Source: RGIG3701 sp964438515 (GTDB taxonomy: Bacteria; Planctomycetota; Planctomycetia; Pirellulales; Thermoguttaceae). Taken from it: a stretch of DNA of 64,000 bases. The stretch is taken from the NCBI GenBank assembly GCA_964438515.1, contig CAYTLK010000003.1, positions 78,377 to 142,376 on the forward strand, read 5' to 3'. The translations under genes and the position numbers were made by a program. Below are positions 60,831 through 64,000 of the stretch, piece by piece. Under the pieces are notes generated by a model that saw nothing but the letters and a program-made list of their open reading frames with translations, made no database searches and was not told the origin of the DNA. Position 1 is the first letter of the stretch. Every line of letters starts with the position of its first letter.

Positions 60831-62219
60831 ATGTTCGAAAAGATTCGAGTCATCTTTACAATTCCAGAGCTGCGCCGTAAAATCTTTCTTACGCTCCTGC
60901 TGCTGGCAATTTTCCGCGTCGGTTATCAGATTAATCTGCCGATGGTGAACCCTGATGAAATCAAGGTTGCAGACGCTACCGGCGGCGGAAACGACGCTCT
61001 CCAGTCTCTGTTGAATCAGGCCGCTATTTTCAGCGCCTCCGACATCCGACAGATCACGATTTTCGGTTTGGGTATTATGCCCTACATCTCCGCCTCCATT
61101 ATTTTCCAGTTGCTGGCCAGTGTTTGGGCACCGCTCGAAAAACTCCAAAAAGAAGGTGAAAGCGGCCGTAAAAAAATAAATGAATACACGCGTTATGCAA
61201 CCATCGGACTGTGCATTTTTCAAAGCTGGTTCTATCTCGTTGCAATGCCTGCTATTTTCCAGAGTAAAGCCATTTTTCTCACCGGTTTTTGCGACCCCAA
61301 TACGGGACACTTGTTCCTCCACTGGCAGATTATCGCCGTGTTCATTATGACCTGCGGTACCGCTTTCCTCATGTGGCTGGGCGAACAAATCGACGCTTAT
61401 GGTATCGGAAACGGTATCAGCCTCCTCATTATGGCCGGCATCTTGGCCCGTATGCCTCTCCCGATCATTCAGCTCTACGCAGACTTCCAGTCTGCCGGCG
61501 GTTTGAGCGGCCTGAAAATCAGCGGAAGTGAAGCAAGCCTCGTGAACCTCATGATGCTCGCCGTCCTCTTCTTTGCGGTCGTCACTGGCGTCGTGTACAT
61601 CACGCTGGGACAGCGTCGTATTCCGTCTCAAAGCGCAAAACACGTCCGCGGTCGCCGCGTGATGGGTGGAAACCGACAGTATTTGCCGATGCGCGTCAAT
61701 CAGGCGGGCGTTATGCCGATCATTTTCGCAAGTTCGCTCCTCATGATTCCTGCGTGGCTCTTCAACTCGTTCCGCATGGGAACCGGCTGGTTTGCGCAGA
61801 CATGTGCGTGGCTCGGTGATTTGTTCTCTCGCGAGAGCCTTTTCACTTACAACTTCTTCTACATCGTTTTGATTTTCTTCTTCTGCTACTTCTGGACGGC
61901 AATCACGTTCAATCCGAAGGATATGGCGGAAAACTTAAAGAAAAACGGTACAATTATCCGTGGTCACCGTCCGGGGAAACGAACGGCCGACTACCTCGAA
62001 AAAGTGATGATTCACATCACGTACGTCGGGGCTGGATTCCTTGCTGTCGTTGCGATTTTGCCGCACATTTTGGCCAGCGCAATGCACATCAATTACAACC
62101 TCGCAAGCTTTTACGGCGGAACCAGTCTGCTGATCGCGGTGAGTGTGGCGTTCGACCTCGTTCAGAAGATCGACAGTCACCTCGTCATGGTCAATCAAAA
62201 AGGTTTGCTTGAAAAATAA
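60831..62219 (+). CDS. secY: Preprotein translocase subunit SecY
   Basis: 462 residues from ATG 60831, fixed by AAGGATGA; an in-frame ATG at 60753 gives an unlike N terminus. Ten membrane helices form the protein-export channel. Marks: ELRRKIFLTLLLLAIFRVGYQI, LGIMPYISASIIFQLL (helix 2b region) and the cytoplasmic loop RIPSQSAKHVRGRR. Normal length. Confidence 0.97.
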   Translation: MFEKIRVIFTIPELRRKIFLTLLLLAIFRVGYQINLPMVNPDEIKVADATGGGNDALQSLLNQAAIFSASDIRQITIFGLGIMPYISASIIFQLLASVWAPLEKLQKEGESGRKKINEYTRYATIGLCIFQSWFYLVAMPAIFQSKAIFLTGFCDPNTGHLFLHWQIIAVFIMTCGTAFLMWLGEQIDAYGIGNGISLLIMAGILARMPLPIIQLYADFQSAGGLSGLKISGSEASLVNLMMLAVLFFAVVTGVVYITLGQRRIPSQSAKHVRGRRVMGGNRQYLPMRVNQAGVMPIIFASSLLMIPAWLFNSFRMGTGWFAQTCAWLGDLFSRESLFTYNFFYIVLIFFFCYFWTAITFNPKDMAENLKKNGTIIRGHRPGKRTADYLEKVMIHITYVGAGFLAVVAILPHILASAMHINYNLASFYGGTSLLIAVSVAFDLVQKIDSHLVMVNQKGLLEK

Positions 62220-62352
62220 TTCAGGAACTCCTGAACTTTAAAATTCGAATAAGCGTCTTCGGTTTCCGGATCGAAGTCGTTTGTTCGTATTCATTTAGAA
62301 TGGATTCCGAGAATATTTAATCTCAATAACCCCGAAAACATGGAGTTTTATT

Positions 62353-62910
62353 ATGCGTTTGGTTTTCATTGGCCCTCCGGGAGCCGGAAAAGGCACTCAG
62401 GCCGAATTTCTTATCAAAAAGTATCATCCTGCCCATCTTTCCACAGGCGACATGCTTCGTGCTGCTCGCGATGCGGGAACGGAAGTGGGGCTTAAAGCAA
62501 ACGAATACATGTCGAAAGGCGAGCTGGTTCCCGATCAGGTCATCGTCGATATTATTAAAGAACGTTTGGCGCAGCCCGACTGTGCGCAGGGATTCCTCCT
62601 CGACGGTTTCCCACGTACAATCGCTCAGGCGGAAGCGCTCGACGTGATGCTGAAAGAGGCGGGAACGCCGCTCGACATCGTTCTGGAACTGCGCGTTCCG
62701 GAAGAAGAACTGTTCAAACGTCTTGCGGGCCGCGGTCGTGCAGACGACAAACCCGAAGCGATTCGTACACGACTGGTCGGTTACAGAAATCAAACGTCGC
62801 CCCTGCTTGATTACTACACGAAGCAGGGACTCCTCGTCACGGTGGACGGTCTGGGCGCTGTTGAAGACATTTGGGCTCGTATTGAGGTCGCGCTCGATAA
62901 AATCGCTTGA
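62353..62910 (+). CDS. adk: Adenylate kinase
   Basis: 185 residues, ATG 62353 behind GGAG. Interconverts ATP, AMP and ADP in the cytoplasm. Walker A GPPGAGKGTQ (residues 7-16), LSTGDMLR for AMP, FLLDGFPRT, and the short LID type (GRGRADDKPEAIRTRL) without zinc cysteines. 133 bases after secY. A terminator follows. Confidence 0.97.
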   Translation: MRLVFIGPPGAGKGTQAEFLIKKYHPAHLSTGDMLRAARDAGTEVGLKANEYMSKGELVPDQVIVDIIKERLAQPDCAQGFLLDGFPRTIAQAEALDVMLKEAGTPLDIVLELRVPEEELFKRLAGRGRADDKPEAIRTRLVGYRNQTSPLLDYYTKQGLLVTVDGLGAVEDIWARIEVALDKIA

Positions 62911-62951
62911 TTCAAAACGGTTTGAAACGTCCCGAACGATTTAAGTACAGA

Positions 62952-63003
62952 AAAGCGCAGTTTCACCGAACACGTGTGGGATTGCGCTTTATTTTTTATT
63001 TTT
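62952..63003 (+). terminator. Terminator after adk
   Basis: AAAGCGCA (62952-62959) pairs with TGCGCTTT (62983-62990), with an inner CAC...GTG stem, and is followed by TTTATTTTTTATTTTTG. Confidence 0.75.
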
Positions 63004-63045
63004 GAGAAAGCGGAATCGAAATAATTCCGGAATGGGAATCCTGAA

Positions 63046-63846
63046 ATGATTGAATTGAAGACGAAACGTGAAGTTCGTTTGATGCGCCGCGCCGGTTTAC
63101 AGGTCTGGCACGCACACCAGTTGGTTAAAAATGCGGTGAAACCGGGAATGACGACCCGGGAGGCGAATGATCTGGTGGAAAAATATTTCCATTCCAAGAA
63201 CATCGAATGCATGTTCAAGGGCGTTCAGCTTCACTCACGTCACATCCCGTTCCCGGCGGCCTGCTGCATGTCGGTCAACGAAGAAGTGGTGCATGGGATT
63301 CCGAGTGACCGAGTGTTGGTCGAGGGCGACATTCTGAGCGTTGATATCGGTTCGCGCATTTCCGGCTGGTGCGGCGACTCGGCGGCGACGTATGCGATTG
63401 GCGAGATTCCTGAGGAAAAGCGCAAACTCATGCAGGTGACGAAGGGCGTTTTGGATTTAGCGATTTCGCTTCTTCCGAAGAAGTCGCATTGGAATGCGAT
63501 TGCGAAAGAGATGGAGATTTTTGTCGAGGACAATGGATTTTCCGTAGTGGACGATTTTGTGGGTCACGGAATCGGTCGTGAGATGCACATGGAGCCGCAG
63601 GTTGCGAATTATTACTGTCCCGGCGCGGATTTTCGGATTCAGACGGGTCTTGTGATAGCGATTGAGCCGATGGTGAACATTGGGACGCACAAAGTCCGCG
63701 AGGGTTCCGATGGTTGGGTCCAGCGCACTGCCGACGGCCAGCCGAGTGCGCATTTTGAGCATACGGTTGCGATTACGGAAAACGGTCCCTTTGTATTGAC
63801 CGCCTCGGACGACGATTATAATAACAAAGAATTTCTGAATTATTAG
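63046..63846 (+). CDS. map: Type I methionine aminopeptidase
   Basis: 266 residues, ATG 63046 with GGGAAT upstream. Removes N-terminal Met from new proteins. Metal ligands D100, D111, H174, E207 and E238 are all present (SVDIGS, CGDSA, GHGIG, AIEPM, FEHT), with H83 in the substrate pocket. It lies 40 bases after the adk terminator. The ribosomal genes rpmJ, rpsM, rpsK, rpoA and rplQ do not follow directly. Confidence 0.96.
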   Translation: MIELKTKREVRLMRRAGLQVWHAHQLVKNAVKPGMTTREANDLVEKYFHSKNIECMFKGVQLHSRHIPFPAACCMSVNEEVVHGIPSDRVLVEGDILSVDIGSRISGWCGDSAATYAIGEIPEEKRKLMQVTKGVLDLAISLLPKKSHWNAIAKEMEIFVEDNGFSVVDDFVGHGIGREMHMEPQVANYYCPGADFRIQTGLVIAIEPMVNIGTHKVREGSDGWVQRTADGQPSAHFEHTVAITENGPFVLTASDDDYNNKEFLNY

Positions 63847-63908
63847 TCTATCTGTCTTTTATGGAGAGGGAACCTGCCGTTCTCCCTCCATGAGAAAAGG
63901 AGGAACGA

Positions 63909-64000
63909 ATGTCTGCGCCGCAGGTAATCAAAGATCTTGTAACGAAATTCGGGCTGAACATTGCACAGTACAAATCTCCCTCCTACAACGAGACGGAAAC
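63909..64000 (+). CDS. Start of a probable Eco57I-like DNA methylase/R-M gene
   Basis: Only the first 30 codons are in the window, from ATG 63909 behind AAGGAGG. The segment has the pattern LVTKFGLNIAQYKSPSYNETE, which matches the N-terminal part of class I N6-adenine DNA methylases and type IIG (Eco57I-like) restriction-modification enzymes. The catalytic NPPY motif lies outside the window, so the call is a family guess. 3' end outside the window. Confidence 0.65.
   Translation, partial: MSAPQVIKDLVTKFGLNIAQYKSPSYNETE

Noticed and set aside
1..64000. CRISPR array, tRNA or rRNA genes, integrase or transposase genes
   Set aside because: I scanned the intergenic regions and saw no spacer-repeat array, cloverleaf or transposase frame; absence is by eye only.

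Overview
The window reads as a chromosomal segment of a planctomycete, probably an anaerobic or microaerophilic member of the order that contains Pirellula and relatives. The evidence is the mix of families: a DUF1080 (3-keto-disaccharide hydrolase) protein beside a Tat-exported Gfo/Idh/MocA oxidoreductase, PQQ-type beta-propeller and Hanks-type kinase genes, a SpoVG protein with a zinc ribbon, a free-standing RNA polymerase alpha-CTD protein, and exosortase-type (XrtA) glycan genes. A superoxide reductase next to a flavodiiron protein points to an oxygen-sensitive lifestyle. The species assignment is inference; no rRNA or tRNA gene was seen.

Layout. 1-1846: three co-directional envelope genes (coiled-coil and single-pass membrane proteins), closed by a bidirectional terminator. 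1945-14152 (minus strand): a large acidic TPR protein, a Ser/Thr kinase with an extracytoplasmic sensor plus a radical SAM enzyme, a zinc-ribbon membrane protein, an HtrA-type protease, a PQQ propeller protein, spoVG and ispE. 14689-25845 (plus): pgi, a SAM methyltransferase, a PIG-L deacetylase, an alpha-CTD-like protein, a three-gene operon (DUF3592-like membrane protein, small beta protein, P-loop ATPase), then the Gfo/Idh and HEAT/DUF1080 pair. 26079-30029 (minus): a secreted protein, an ECF sigma factor with a putative anti-sigma partner, and trmL. 30303-34819 (plus): a CAP-domain protein, a lipoprotein, hslV-hslU.

35113-37011 holds the oxygen-defence pair. 37579-41944 is a four-gene glycan operon: sugar-phosphate transferase, polysaccharide deacetylase, glycosyltransferase and O-antigen-ligase-like protein. 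Then come a cation diffusion facilitator, an RND/MMPL exporter (minus), metK (plus) and a strongly diverged thrS (minus). 50157-63846 is the S10-spc ribosomal cluster with secY, adk and map; it lacks rpmD between rpsE and rplO and is interrupted by several structured spacers and an internal promoter before rplE. The window ends in the first 30 codons of a gene whose start resembles Eco57I-like DNA methylase/type IIG enzymes.

Intergenic regions carry several families of roughly 60-150 bp foldback repeats (4871, 8369, 8571, 25891, 25974, 29372, 35005, 35524, 37081). Two are closely similar to each other and look like non-autonomous mobile elements. The most notable single gene is thrS (47845-49806), in which many catalytic-pocket residues differ from those of E. 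coli ThrRS as recalled.
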